Of a stretch of 60,000 nucleotides of DNA, positions 1 through 33,832 are shown piece by piece (the stretch's first letter is position 1; each line of letters starts with the position of its first letter). A program made the translations under genes and the position numbers. This stretch comes from Cristatella mucedo (lineage: Eukaryota; Bryozoa; Phylactolaemata; Cristatellidae). The DNA is taken from the NCBI GenBank assembly GCA_009760855.2, contig WPIO01000194.1, positions 64,001 to 124,000 of the forward strand, read 5' to 3'. The notes beneath the pieces are model-generated. The model did not search any database. It was not told where the DNA came from and was given only the letters and a program-made list of their open reading frames with translations.

Positions 1-579
1 TATTGTAATCCTGAAGTCAGCTCTAGTGCCGTGCTGCTTAAACGTTCACAATCTATCAAGGCTTATTCGTGTACTAGATATTAAAGAGGAAAACAACGAC
101 GAGTCTTTTTCAATATTCCAACGATCTTGACTTCGCATGCTATTTTTGTCAAGGCCATTTAACGAATTGTGCTATAAATATTAATTAAAGTCACTACTTG
201 CCAATACCAGATTAGCTGCAGCCTCTAGGTCCTCTTTTTAACATATAGTTGTATCTGAATAAGTTATGAAATTATTAATATCTACGAAGGTGCTTTCAAA
301 ATGAAACTAGATTGCTGGAGAGCAATTCAAAGCTGTGAGGAGAGAAGATTTCATAGCTATAGCTTGAGCTGTGGCTATAGTGGTGAATTTAGGGACGAAG
401 AGAGTTAGAGCTAGGCAGGCAGACAGAGCGGCGGCTAGAAAAGTTGTGGCTTTTCACTCTTTTAAAATTCAACCCGAGTTATTTACGCTGGCGCTTGAAT
501 TTTTCAATGCCTTTAAAGTAGAGCAGTACGCTGAGATCATGTGACGGTTTTACTAGGTAATGATTGCAGAGACTCATAA
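1..579. other. no recognisable feature
   Basis: No coding signal, RNA gene or clear repeat was seen here. The TM1-encoding exon of the downstream channel gene was looked for in this stretch and not found. Confidence 0.4.
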
Positions 580-2508
580 TGCACACACTAATGATAATAG
601 CTTGTCTCCAACATAGATCAACCACTTGCCACTCCTCGATGCAACGTCGTCCTCAGATGCAACGTTAATCAAAACAGAAAGGTGCTGCACTTTGCAATAG
701 GTTACTTATGATGAAATCCAGAAACTCCGGATCTATATTCCTATAGTTATTTAGGTTATTAATTCCAACATTTGGGGTGTCAAAATGTAAGTGCTACCAT
801 GCAATTAAATATTATGAAGCGGGAATTGACTTCGGCCTCGAAATGTTTATCTTGCTACCCTACCTGCTTTGCTTCAGTGCTAGTGAGCCAGTCCGAATAA
901 ATATGTCTGACGACACTAGTATTGTGGCGTCATTCGTTTCCGTCCCTTTATAGCTATGCTTCTGGAGTTTCAAAATAGACTCTTACTAGAGCTAGTAGGA
1001 CACATACTGGCTATACTTAGAAACATGTACAACGAACCAGCTTATGCTAAATAAGGGTACTGATTGGTACTACCTCTGCCGGCAAGTGCTGTGAAAACTG
1101 GGCGGCTCACGACAGACAACCCTTTTTTCTGAGTTTTGCACAAACTGTCAGTGCCTGACGGCACAGGCAATCAGACCAGCAAGTAATTAGTTGCTGAAGT
1201 TAAAACGGAATGCTACAAATGCATAGATCTTTTTGTATGCAGTATCCCTTTCTAAGCAAGCCTGGACTTTAGCAAAGTCATGCAGCTGATATTAAGCAGA
1301 CTTTACTTATGCTGAGCCGATGTGGTCGTCGAGTGCAATCTCACTTTGGATCAGGAACGCTAGAATTCATGCTGATGCAACAGGAGATGTGCTGGCAGAG
1401 CCAATTTTGAGCATTAAGCATTCTAATTTCTGATTCACGCTTCATTTGTACATAACCGTTAAGTGATTTTTATCGTCATTTAGCTTAAGAAATTTGCTGC
1501 CATCAATGTGGTGATATCAGTACTACTTGCAGCCAAGGAGCTGAGAGGGTTCGTTCAGCCGAAGGGCTGGAAAGGATCAAAGCAAAGGTACAACAGCGTT
1601 TCATCTGCATAGAATCAAAAGACTAAATTGTGCCTGGAGATCCAATCGGCACGAGGTCGGGTAAATGCTATGAAGGGAAGTAGACCAGGCACAGACCCCT
1701 AAGGTACCCCATAAGTCAATAACTTCTCCGGAGATATTTTTCAGTTCATATCAATACTCTGGAGTCTTCCACTGACATAACAATGGTTGTGCAATTCAAC
1801 ACCAGTGACGCCAGGCGAGATGAAAGGCGCGAGAGAAGGACTTGGGTTTTTTTGGCATCGAACGCTGCAAAAATATCAAGCAAAACAAGGTGCAGACTGC
1901 TGAGTTATGTCACCAATTTATATAAATAAGAATCATGGTTAGGGAGGGACATGCAGAAAAGAGTTTACTTTTATCTGATATGAGTGGGCAGCTGTGCAAA
2001 AATGGCTGATAAAAAAGAAGCTCACAATCGTTGTTTGTTCTCGCGAACAGAGGTGTAGCAAGGGACAAGTAATATAGTGCAATAACGGGAAATCACCCTC
2101 TAGAAGCACCCACCATCACCTGGACAGTCCCCTAAGTGAATCCCATCGGGTCTCAAGCTGGGGTACTCTTGTAGGGACTTAAGCCTGGTACGCCCACTTT
2201 ATAGTAAAATAAGTCGCTGCACACTTGGATTTAAGCGGATGGAGTGCTATAGCCATTAATTACTTGCAAGTCTTCATCGGCATTATGCTTTTGAACAGCA
2301 TGACTCTGAAAAAGCTCAATAGATAAGCCATAATGACCACGTGCCTTCCGGAAGCATCTGCTGCAGCACACCGCTCGGACTGAAATGAGAGAGAGTCGAT
2401 GCAGTCATGCATCGAGCGACGGCCAGTGTTGTCATGCAATCCGGGCACCATGCACAGGCATAAGCACAGCGATCACTCGCTCACACGCTGGTGAGCTAAC
2501 TGAATGAA
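580..2508. repeat. left copy of a degenerate dispersed repeat
   Basis: Several segments align by eye, in the same order and orientation, with 55365-59790. Examples are 620-700 with 55375-55470, 770-910 with 55565-55720, 1040-1085 with 55870-55915, 1300-1420 with 58500-58600, and 2455-2520 with 59730-59800. Identity is only moderate and there are many indels. The unit contains an antisense LINE relic. It may be an old segmental duplication or two insertions of a composite repeat. Confidence 0.5.
1290..2240 (-). mobile_element. L2/CR1-type LINE relic (RT region, antisense)
   Basis: Read on the minus strand, this stretch matches the reverse-transcriptase part of the better preserved LINE at 30257-31848. 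The complement of 1310-1350 matches the block at about 31248-31290 of that copy. Near 1855-1880 the complement encodes a remnant of the RT A block (FAAFD-like). There are many indels and no open frame. Confidence 0.55.
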
Positions 2509-2898
2509 AACTCACTGAATGACAACTTTCTGTCATGCCTACCATTAAGTTGATTATGATGAATTTTGCCGTAATCAATTCTGACTAAATTGTAAATGTA
2601 TCTCCGTCTGTAACTCAACAAAGTCATAAAGACCATATGGGTTACAGACGGAGATACATTACATTTCATTACAATGGGCTGTATGACAGGCTACAGGATA
2701 TCCCTTCTATACTGTGCCAACAAACAAGACCATACACCAGCGTAGTTAGGGCCAACACCATATCACAAACATGCACTTACAATTTATTCTCGGAGGTTAG
2801 ATAACGTTTTGCCGCAAAAAGTAAGAATTGATTGCGGCAGAATTCACCATAACGAACTTAATGGTACGCATGACAGAAAGTTGTCATTCAGTGAGTTG
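2509..2898. mobile_element. MITE with long terminal inverted repeats
   Basis: The first ~78 bases (2511-2588) are the inverted complement of the last ~78 bases (2818-2896), with about 88-90% identity by eye. The outermost bases of the TIR read CTCACTGAATGACAAC. The interior has no coding potential and contains a second inverted pair (2595-2614 with 2641-2660). Small size, long TIRs and lack of ORFs fit a non-autonomous DNA transposon. No convincing target-site duplication was found, so the superfamily is unassigned. Confidence 0.75.
2595..2660. repeat. internal hairpin of the MITE
   Basis: Perfect 20-bp arms at 2595-2614 and 2641-2660 are separated by 26 bases. They sit just inside the left TIR of the MITE, so the element has nested inverted repeats. 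Confidence 0.8.
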
Positions 2899-2996
2899 AT
2901 AGGGTATGGAAGCCAGCAATATTGAACATTGCAGATAGTACCCAGAAAATGCTACGTTCTATGAAGAACATAGAAGTCTATATTTTCTCATTGCAG

Positions 2997-24318
<21,322 letters not shown>

Positions 24319-27300
24319 AACGCTCAATTTCTTTGCTTTTATGTGGCTTTAGTGACAAAATTATTGATTTGCTGAACTTGCAGTCTAGCGACTTATGGAC
24401 TCACGTTGAATATCATCAGAACATCAGTATTTCACTAACTTCATTACCTGATTGGCATGTTAGAACCCAATGCTCACTGAAATGTGCTTTTACAGCTAAA
24501 GCTAGCTCTATGTTAATCTTTCTTTATTTCTTTCCATTGCTTGAAATCAAGAATCGTGCCTTACACTCCTGTGACATTGCTTAACCAATGCTAATTTTTG
24601 TGAACAAGTATAGCGATTAAATTCAATTGCATATGATTAAAACGACTCATGAGATCATGAAAAAATCAGTTGCTTGAGATACGAATATTAACACACAAAG
24701 ACAAATAACATAGGCTTAAAGCTGTTCGTCAATACTTGCAGCAACATTTGCGTAATACAGCTAGTGAGGGCAATATATCATTGTGAGCTATTTACCTTCA
24801 ATATAGGCGGCTTCAGCGACACCTACATAAAAATCTTGCATGGCATGCTCACTGGACACAAGTTCTTCATATGTTGAACATCTAGGTAAAAAACCTGGCT
24901 TTGATGTAGGCCGAGCGAGTCTATTTAATGTATCTCATTGTTAATTCCACAAAGTTAACATTACTAAGTGTATTGTAAGCTGTAACAGTTTCTAAAGCTC
25001 ACTTGAGGCCTATGCTCTTTTATGAATGAGTGAGGAAGCCATAATTCCTCATCACACTGAATAAATATAAAGGAAAGAGCATGCTGAATCGTGAATGCTT
25101 TTGAGGAAGCGATTGGCATGGATTTGGAAGCTAAGGACGGGTCGACCGGATGTGTCAGTCAGCACCATTGGTTCTGTCACCATTTTCATTGGCTTTTCAT
25201 CGCTTGAATTTCAACTAAAGAATTTGGATAGACTGTAGTTCTTCATGTGCTCCTGTGAAGGCTTCAGTTTCGTTTTTTCGTTTTCAAGGCTAACATTGAC
25301 CGATTCCATGCATGAGTCGAGCCATTAGTCCAACTAGCTTCCATTGGTGTAAACCTGCTTTTTTGTAATTTTCCAACAGTAGGAAAATATTAATACTAAG
25401 AGTAATTGTTCGTTTATATTCCTCGTAAAACCAAATGAATCCCTCTCCGCCAGCTGCTGAACCCGCTGCAAGAGAATCTTTCAAAAGGTATATGACTGGC
25501 ACGTACTTTTCACCCAAGATTAGCCGAGCACGTGGCTATGCTTTACGCTTTTGTTCTTTGCTTGTGCTTCTAAGAATTCCCAGCTGTTGCTTTTCGGACG
25601 GTGAATCCTAAAGTCCTTAGACCAGAGTTTTTCTCTTAGCATGTATACTAGAGTCTCATTGCTACGTATTACGATTATTTCGAGCTGTCTTCTTATCGCT
25701 GCAAGCTACAGGCTCTTTGTGAATTCCATGTAGTTAATTATTGAATGGCCTATTAAGTAGACCGGCCTTTTTGGACTGAGGAGTGGATAAATAATTACTC
25801 ATATTTAGTCCTCAAAACTAAAAGATTATTATCAGGTCTGCTTTACCAAGTAAACTGTTAATCAAGCAATTCTGAAAACGGTCTGCTTTCTAAGGTGTGA
25901 GAGGAGGTCAAATAATATTTTAAAACCCCTGTCTCTATCTACGTGCATGCTTGATTCATGAGCTGGTTTTCTAAAACAAGGAGAAAACATTTTTATTTTA
26001 TTTTATTTCTACTAAATAATTCGATAAACTTTCTTAATTTTTTCAAGTGCGAATACAAAAATTCAGTATGATCACTGAATTTTAAACTAAAGAAGACTGC
26101 TCAACCGTTTAATAATGTGATACTGGAATAGCATGAGCATGCATGCATTTAGCTGAGGACGAATAAAATGAACATGGCCTCGGACATAAAGAGTTAAAGC
26201 TTCTGTCACCAACGACCTTTAAGAAGAAGCCTGAACTAGCTCATGTATAGTCATTAGAGAACATGAGAGCTAGAGAAGGCTGAAACTGGTGTCACAACAC
26301 AAGTACGTACGTAGGAATAAAACCACGGCATGCCTTGCGGGTTCAAATAACAACTTTGTTTTAATTTCATTTCTAAACAGGATGAGATCACAGCTCCTCC
26401 CACGTAGGTAACAAGCGGTTCAACCACTGTGATTTGTCAACTAGCATTGCATTATCAGCAGCATTCATTAGGATTTGCACATCCTAAATTGTTGTTATGA
26501 CGGCCCAAATAAAACGAAACTATAATTGCCTAGCTAAGAGAGAATCGGTGAGCCGGTTACATCTCGTTAAGCCAGCTTGGTATATAGTTGTTAGCCTTAG
26601 ACAGAGATCGAACGTTATTTCAAGCTATGAAATCAATCTTCTTAATGAAGCATTCGACGTTTGAACAGTTAAAAAGGAATTGCCTGACTGTGAACCCATG
26701 ATGGTCGTGTTACGGCATCAATCATTTCAAAACTAAAATTTAGGCTCAGCCACGCAAATCGGATGTACAAGGTATTTCGTGAGTAAGGAATTAGGCAGAA
26801 AGTTAGTATGGAAATGCTGCTATTGAAGAACGCAATTAATCGTCAAGTGTTTACAATCCTTACAAAAAATGCAAATACAACTATTTCATTTAACACTTTC
26901 CTAAGATAAAGATTAAAACACAAATTGATTATTTTTGTTGAGTTACTCAATGGTTAATAAAAGTCGTCAACGCATTTTGTCGAAGTGGCTTTTTATTTTT
27001 GTACATCTGCTAAAATGTAGTCTTACTAATAAAGACGAAAGATCTCGAGTACTGTAAGACCTATAAATGAACAGGCAACAAATTGCACTAGTTGTATCCA
27101 GTTAAATAACATTTTCAGTTGCAATATTGAAAATATACTTGCTCAGTAAAGAACCTCACTTTTAAAACAAAGTTGTGCTCAATTTTCCATTTGTTTATCA
27201 TGACCAATTTTATATAACCTCTCCATGGCTAGTTTCTCAAATTTAGTACAAGCTAACAATGTTGATGTGCTTAAACACGCTGCGTTGCATGTACATATAA

Positions 27301-27717
27301 ACTTCTTCAGTGAGTATTCCAGTAAAGCTCTTAAGTAAGGGTTCGGTTTCGGCATGTGCAAACAAGGATGGTGAATAAAGGAAAGTGTTTTAATTGCAAG
27401 CAGTTATACCGGCCTCACCTCAGCACTGCCAAAATACAATGTTCACACTTCCGAACCAATCTCATGAGCCCACACTCTAAAAATAATAAACTTTAAAATA
27501 AACAACTTCGATACGCCTTTAAAAGTATCAGTGCACACTGCCAGCCGAAGTGCATGAATCCAAGACTTTAAACCAGAAACCAAAGCTGCCTGCCTAAAGC
27601 TAAGAGAACGGCAAAAACCTCTTCTAGATGAATTGGCTGCATCGATATGTTGTTATTCATGAAATAGCAACAATTACTGGGGCAACCACAATTGGGCATC
27701 TATAGCATTCTAAGAAA
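24319..27717. other. channel 3' flank and intergenic, nothing recognised
   Basis: No exon, RNA gene or repeat family was recognised. An AATAAA at 25060-25065 is a possible polyadenylation signal for the channel gene, but it is about 740 bases past the stop and this hexamer is common by chance. Confidence 0.4.
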
Positions 27718-28034
27718 ATGGCTAGTAACCTGCTTGTTAGTTATGATCTACAGCAGCTGCTATCGCTTCGTCATTGCAGATCAAATGCATTCCTAGATAT
27801 TAATGTTGTTGCTAAGATTCATGAACTATGCATTAACAAAACAAAAGCACCCAGTAGCTGCCTTGGTGGCCGTAACCACCAGCTCAGACGCCGCTGGTTG
27901 GGCGGGAACTGGGAGCTGAGTACCCGCTCGTTTGGTATTCCTAGCATGGTCTCGAACCGATCAGCAAGCTCCCCCACATGCATCACTGTAAATCTCTCTA
28001 ACTTAGTGGTCATCAGGCCTGTTGTAACTCCATC

Positions 28035-28617
28035 GGCCAGACTTAACGCTTGCCTTTGGAATCCTTACTCAATGTGCAATAAACCTGTGGCAATAAGCGA
28101 CCTCATTTCCGAAAATGTTATCGACCTGCTCGCCCTAACTGAAACCTGGCTGAAATCGATAAACTGCCCGACAATTAAATAAGCTACTCCATCCGGGTTC
28201 TCGTTTTTTCACACCCATGGATGAATCAAAACTAGAGGTGGAGTTGCTATTATCGTGCGCTCGAAATTAAACTTCAAGCCATTTGCAGTACCCTCGAAGC
28301 AGTCTTTTGAATCAATTGTCCTGGTCTCACCCGAAAACAAGCTACCGATAGTGGCAGTATTCCATCGCCCACCAGGTACTAAATCCTACTTTATCTCAGA
28401 TTTCTCCGATCTCATTTCGATTCTGTGTGCAAGAAATCGATTCCCCCTCGTTATGGGTGATTTCAACGTTTACTTTGATAACTTATCTGACGCTTTCAGC
28501 ACCAAATTTTGTGCATTGACTGACTCATTGGCTCTTGTGGCTCATGTGCATGGCCCTATCCACATCAAGGGTCACACACTCAACCAGATTTTCTCATACA
28601 ACTGCACTTTGTCATAA
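28035..28617 (+). pseudogene. LINE apurinic-type endonuclease domain, broken
   Basis: It contains NVIDLLALTETWLKS (about 28110-28155), a block typical of the start of LINE endonucleases; PLVMGDFNVYFD (28446-28480), which holds the catalytic GDFN block; and HIKGHTLNQIF (28561-28595), which stands where the family has a Gly-x-x-LDxI(F/I) ending. The frame is broken between 28182 and 28255. In retrotransposition this domain nicks the target DNA. Confidence 0.8.
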
Positions 28618-29255
28618 CCAATTATTACCGAATCCTGCTTATCTGACCACATGTAGATCTAATTCAATCTGCAGTGTGTGCCCACATCCTCCTCTAAAAT
28701 AACTTGTGAATCGCGAAACCTCAAGACTCTTGACATCGATGCTGTTCGTGCGAGAGTATCTGCTTCGCCTCTGCTGCTCACTCCTCCCCCGATCTGTCAT
28801 CATTGGTAGACAGCTACAACACGACACTAGCTGACACGCTCGACGAGTTTGCAGCTCTGAGAAAGCGCACTGTGCGCCCCCGCCGAGACGGCCTATGGTT
28901 TTCCACCGACATTAAAAAAGCCAGGTCTACAAAACGAAAGCTTGAAAAAGCATACAAAAGATCCGGACTAACTGACCATCGACAGGCATATGAAGACTAC
29001 TGTATGTCGTACCAATGAATCCTAGCAAAGGCCAAGTCTAGCTTCTACAAAAACATTCTTGAATCACATATGCACAATCCGAAAATGCGGACGTCGACGA
29101 TCAACCATCTCCTCCATTGCTCCCGGATGTGCTCCTTACCTGATGATCCTTATGACGATCCAGCCTATAGCTGCTCTCGATTATTTTCTCAGTAGATAGG
29201 CAAGATCGGAGAGTCCATCCCTGCGATGGCAACATCCCCCCTGTAATGCTGTTCT

Positions 29256-29307
29256 CCGATTCATGGCTGCTCTTAAATGTTTACATTTAAGAGCAGCCAT
29301 GAATCGG
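29256..29307. repeat. 52-bp palindrome at the LINE deletion junction
   Basis: Bases 29256-29280 are the exact reverse complement of 29283-29307, with a 2-base loop (tt). LINE homology jumps from the linker to the post-palm region at this point. Confidence 0.95.
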
Positions 29308-30256
29308 ATAGCCATAAAAACTTACTATTTATGGGCAAAGCTTGTGTGATTCAGAAATGGAAAAGGCTTACGCTCAAAATAGGCTGTGCCAGCTTACCTT
29401 TAATTGATTCTGCACGAAATACGAGTGATATGCTCCAAAGTCACCTTTCGGTGGACGACCACACCAGCTCCACTGTCAAGACTGCAATTTTTCAGATGCA
29501 AAATATTGCTGAAATTCAGCCTTGTTTAGATAACGACACAAAATCCAAGTTGGTTCATTTACTTGTTACCTTCTGTAACTCCCTGTTTGCTGCCTACTGG
29601 CACGTGCAATCAGGCAATTACAGCTAGTGCGAAAATACGCAGCTAGGCATGTCTATAGTGAGCATCACAGTTGCCAATTCACACCACTTCTCGCCGACCT
29701 GCACTGTCTACCAGTCAAGCAATGGATTGAGTTCAAGGTTCCGCAGCTCACTTTTAAAACACTTAATTCTTTGGCTCCAGCCTATCTCTCAGATCTACTC
29801 CCACTAGGCCACGCATCGTACCACTCGCTTTTCGGAATCTAGCAGTTTCCTTATACCTCCTACAAACCTCAAATCCCTTAGAGACCGTGCATTTCGTTCG
29901 TAGGCTCGCAAAGCCTGGATAAAACTTCCGACATGCATCACATTATCACCAGACTTGACCACAACCAAAAAAGAACCTAAAACGCATCCATTTAATACAG
30001 CATTTAGTGGGTCCCTCTGATTCGTCCTTGATATGCTTATGCATGCTGACACTGTGCATGCTGCCACTAACCACATTTGCATGCTGACCCTGTACATGTC
30101 ACGCCTAACCATATTATTTATTTTCTTTGTTTTTCAAAAATGATTTTACTTACCATTCAATTGCATTTCACTTTACAGCAAATGTAAAGCGCCTAGAGAA
30201 AGATTAAGTTCCCTGAGGGTGCTTTATCAAGTGAATTATTATTATTATTATTATTA

Positions 30257-31848
30257 ATGTCTGCAATTAAGCAGATCACTAGTGATTTAGTCATGAAGTT
30301 CGTATCTCAATCCAAGAAGACAACAAGTCCACTGGACCCTATTCCCACTGTCCTGCTTCTACATTGCATTGATCTGGTGCTGCCATGCATACCTAACATC
30401 ATTAATATTTTATTAGCCTCAGGTCATGTCCCAGTACCTTTCAAAAAGCTGCAGTCAGGCCCCTTCTCAAGAAGGCAACACTAGACCAAGAGAACTTCAG
30501 CAACTACCGCCCATTCTCACATCTAGCATTCCTATCAAAGACACCTGAACGGGTCATGGCAGACCAGCTGAACTCATATATCGAAACCTCACACCTTGCT
30601 AGTAAGTTCCAGTATGGCTTTACAGATAATCACTCCACAGAGTCAGCATTGCTTCAGGTACACAACGACCTACTTAGGAATGCAGACATGGGCAGAGTGT
30701 CTCTGCTTGTTTTGCTTGATCTTTCGGCAGCTTTTGACACCATCGATCACAAAGTTCTTCTAGGGCACCTCTCATCTCGCTTGGGCATCACTGGCACTGC
30801 TCTGCAGTGGTTCAGGTCCTATCTCAGTGGGAGACTCCAGAGTATTGACATGAATGGACAGAGATCATCTGAAGTACCCCTGAAATATGGAGTACCTCGG
30901 GGCTCCGTGCTAGGTCCAGTTTTTTCATGGTTTATGCACTCCCTCTTGCTGATGTGATTGCCAAGCACAATCTAGGCTTTCACTTATATGCAGGTGACAC
31001 TCAGTTGTACCTATGCTTTGATCCCTCCCAGCCTTTGAGCACCTCAAATTCTCCCAACTCACTAGCTGCTTGCATTGATGACATCCGCACATGGATGGCA
31101 GCAAATTTTCTAAAACTAAACGATGATAAAACTAACTTACTAGTTATGGGCGAACCCAGTGTGATTCAGAGATTGGAAAGGCTGACTCTCAAAATTGGCT
31201 CTGCCAGCACATCTCCAGTTGAATCAGCTCGAAATCTAGGTGTCATATTCCAAAGTGACCTCTCGTTATACGACCGTATCAGCTCCACAATCAAATCTGC
31301 CTTTTCAGCTGTATAACACTGCTAACATTCGGGCTTGTTTAGACAAAAATACGACGTCTAAGTTGGTCTCTACTTTCCTGATATCTCGTCTCGCCATTTG
31401 CAACTCACTGCTTACTGGCCTACCAGCATGTGCGATCAGGCGATTGCAGCTGGTGCACAACTCTGCAGCTAGACTTGTCTGTCGTGAGCAAGGCAGTTGC
31501 CACATTACTCCACTTCTCGCCGACCTGCACTGGGTACCAGTCAAGCAGCTGATTGACTTCAAGGTTTTGTTGCTCACTTTTAGGTCCCTTCGTTCTATGG
31601 CTCCAGCCCATCTCTCCGACCAGCTCCCCCATCAGGCCAAGCATCGTACCACCCGCTTTTCGGAATTCAACAGTCTAGAAATACCTCGTACAAACCTTAA
31701 ATATTTTGGAGACCGTGCATTTAGTTCGTATGCTCCCAAAGCCTCGAACTGCCACCCGACCTTTGTGAGAACATCCCCTGACCTGACCACATTTAAAAAG
31801 AACTTAAAAACGCAGCTATTTAGCATAGCATGTAGTGGATACCTGTGA
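30257..31848 (+). pseudogene. LINE reverse transcriptase, frameshifted
   Basis: Blocks in order: TTSPLDPIPTVLLLHC (30320-30367), a NYRP-like block near 30505, KFQYGFTDNHSTESALLQV (30604-30660), VLLDLSAAFDTIDHKVLL (about 30710-30765, holding the first catalytic Asp), YGVPRGSVLGPV (30886-30920), YAGDTQLYLCF (30987-31019) and TPLLADLHWVPVKQLIDFK (31507-31563). The catalytic YADD reads YAGD because the first Asp codon is GGT at 30993-30995. Frame changes near 30930-30957 and 31240-31316, together with that change, make this copy inactive. Confidence 0.88.
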
Positions 31849-32100
31849 TTCGTCTTTGATGTGCTTATGAGTGCTGTCACTGTGCATGCTGCCACTAACC
31901 ACATTTGCATGTTGACCCTGTGCATGTCACCCCTAACCATGCTATTCATTTTGTTGGTTTTTCAAGCATGATTTTTCTTACCATTCCATTGCTTTTTCGT
32001 TTGCAGCAAATTTAAAGCGCCCAGAAAGAGATTAAGTTCTCTGAGGGCGCTTTATTAAGTGCATTATTATTATTATTTATATTATTATCATAATAATGGG
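30257..32100 (+). mobile_element. 5'-truncated L2/CR1-type LINE, head-to-tail with the previous copy
   Basis: It starts in the pre-RT region directly after the (ATT)n tail of the upstream LINE, continues through RT and the C-terminal domain to 31848, then a 3' UTR, and ends in its own ATT-rich tail (about 32063-32100). It is better preserved than the other LINE copies in the window. Confidence 0.87.
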
Positions 32101-33479
32101 CATGTACATAAAAAAGTCGGTTAAACTAGGGCCGATCTAGTATTGAAGTTCATCACGTTTGACTACTGCAAGGGTGATGCCACTACTTTGAAGGCACGGC
32201 TTGAAGCTGTAAGGGTCTACAATAAGCAGAGAGCTGCAGCACTTATAAAAAACTTGCGATAGAATTTAAATCTCTGAGTACATTAAACAATCGATGGACC
32301 AGATTGCTTATAGAAGTTACGTCCTAGTGTATATTCATCTTAACTACAAATAAATAGACTAAAACAAGTAATACCACTGAAACTCAAGCTGCCTCACCTT
32401 TTTTTTGTCCAATGAAAGAGTGTGGCATTGGCTGCATTTAACCTTTACTCTCAGCAGCAGTCATAATTCTTACCAGTCCGTCCGAAAGTACCCATAACTC
32501 AACTAAAAAAACTCTAAATCACGTTTTAAGCCACCAACATATGCTCAATACACATCCTGAAAGCTAGCACATGCTGCACACGAAGCTGGGTGACGGCAAG
32601 TGATTTGCTGCCAGAGTTCCCAACTGGTTTTACACACACAAAATGTCCGAAGCTGCGAGACCTTTATTTATATTTTGGCTTCGGAGCTACTCCACTAACA
32701 GAAACAAAGAGATTTCTGGTGGCCCATCTCCAGATTTTACCTGTTCTCGAAGCGCCCAGCTCAGTCTGTGTTTGCTATTGCTGCCAATCCACTGTAAGGG
32801 ACATCGGGCCTTTTAAACCCTTTGGCTAGTCGAAGTAGTCGTGTCTAGAACCCACAAATTAAAGCCTGCCTCACCAAGTGAGGAAAAACAAGATCTATGT
32901 CACACCAATTCTCAATCGCCTAAAAAAATGCACTTTGATTTTCTGGAGACATATCATAAACGTGGTCAGAGGCGTTTGGTCAACGTAATATAAATTGAAG
33001 CAGCTGAACTAGTAACTAGTGCTTATTTATTTATTTTGTGGCTATTTTAGACTCATATATTACAAATGATCTGATTGCAACAAAGTATTACGGTTGATCC
33101 AGTTTGGATTATTAAAGATTGAAGCCATCAGCTAGTGACCCTGGTTGTTTAAGCAACCCCTGTTGCAGCTATCAACTTCCCCTATCAGTTTACTAGACAT
33201 CGCAGAAGATTCTGAAGGTACATGCTGTTGCTGGCCAAGAAGTCGGATAATTGCTTGGTTGTACATGATTTAAAGCAAGATGCTTTTTGGCACCTATATA
33301 TTCGGCTCGCCTTTTGCACTTGTTCCTACTGTTACTGGCGTCTGTAAAGCCATACAAACTTCACTTCGTGGACTTATGGATACATGACTATCTCTGACTA
33401 TGGCCAGCTGAAGCTTTGAAAAAATCAATGTGAGCATCCACAAAATGTCGTTGGGTATTTATTTGCTATAAATTTACGG
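32101..33479. other. intergenic, nothing recognised
   Basis: No coding or repeat signal was recognised. Short open frames such as 32590-32829 have no family match. Confidence 0.4.
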
Positions 33480-33660
33480 ATTATCACCATCAATTCCGAT
33501 GTGTTGGATGGTTCGCACCCAACTCGACCCATTAAGGATGTAAACATGATTACCATCAATTCTGAGCTGTTGGATGGCTCCCACCCAACTTGACCCGTGA
33601 AAGATGTAAACATTTTAACCGACGATTCCCAGCTTTTGGATTGTTTGCACCGTGTTGTAA
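33480..33660. repeat. tandem repeat, ~66-69 bp unit, about 2.6 copies
   Basis: Units start at about 33480, 33549 and 33615 (partial). Each has 'accatcaattc', 'ttggatgg', 'cacccaact.gaccc' and 'gatgtaaacat', with point differences between copies. Confidence 0.8.
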
Positions 33661-33832
33661 GAAAAGTACCATTTTAGGACTATTTCCCCTTTCAATCCTC
33701 CATGTGCTCACTATCGTTCGCATTTCGAAGTCCTGAAAGTGAAATTGTCCTAATAGTTTACTTTTCCTCCAACATTAAAAAATTTGTTCTTTTTATTTTT
33801 TCGATTAAACAAAATTTACTTCCTTAATATAG

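Larger units (their letters stand above)
27718..30256 (+). mobile_element. L2/CR1-type LINE with internal deletion
   Basis: Order: 5' leader (27718-28030), endonuclease (about 28035-28620), linker with NTTLADTLDEFAALRKRTVR (28815-28875), and then an internal deletion near 29270 that removes the RT palm. It resumes in the C-terminal RT and thumb region ('TPLLADLHCLPVKQW', about 29680-29730). The 3' UTR ends at about 30235 with an (ATT)n tail to 30256. There are many stops and frameshifts. A perfect 25-bp-arm palindrome marks the deletion. Confidence 0.85.

Noticed and set aside
27819-28013. Minus-strand frame opposite the LINE leader
   Set aside because: It is the antisense shadow of the LINE 5' region, which is recognised on the + strand and again at 22000-22215.
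31305-31949. Minus-strand frames opposite the second LINE
   Set aside because: They are antisense shadows of the RT C-terminal domain and 3' UTR.
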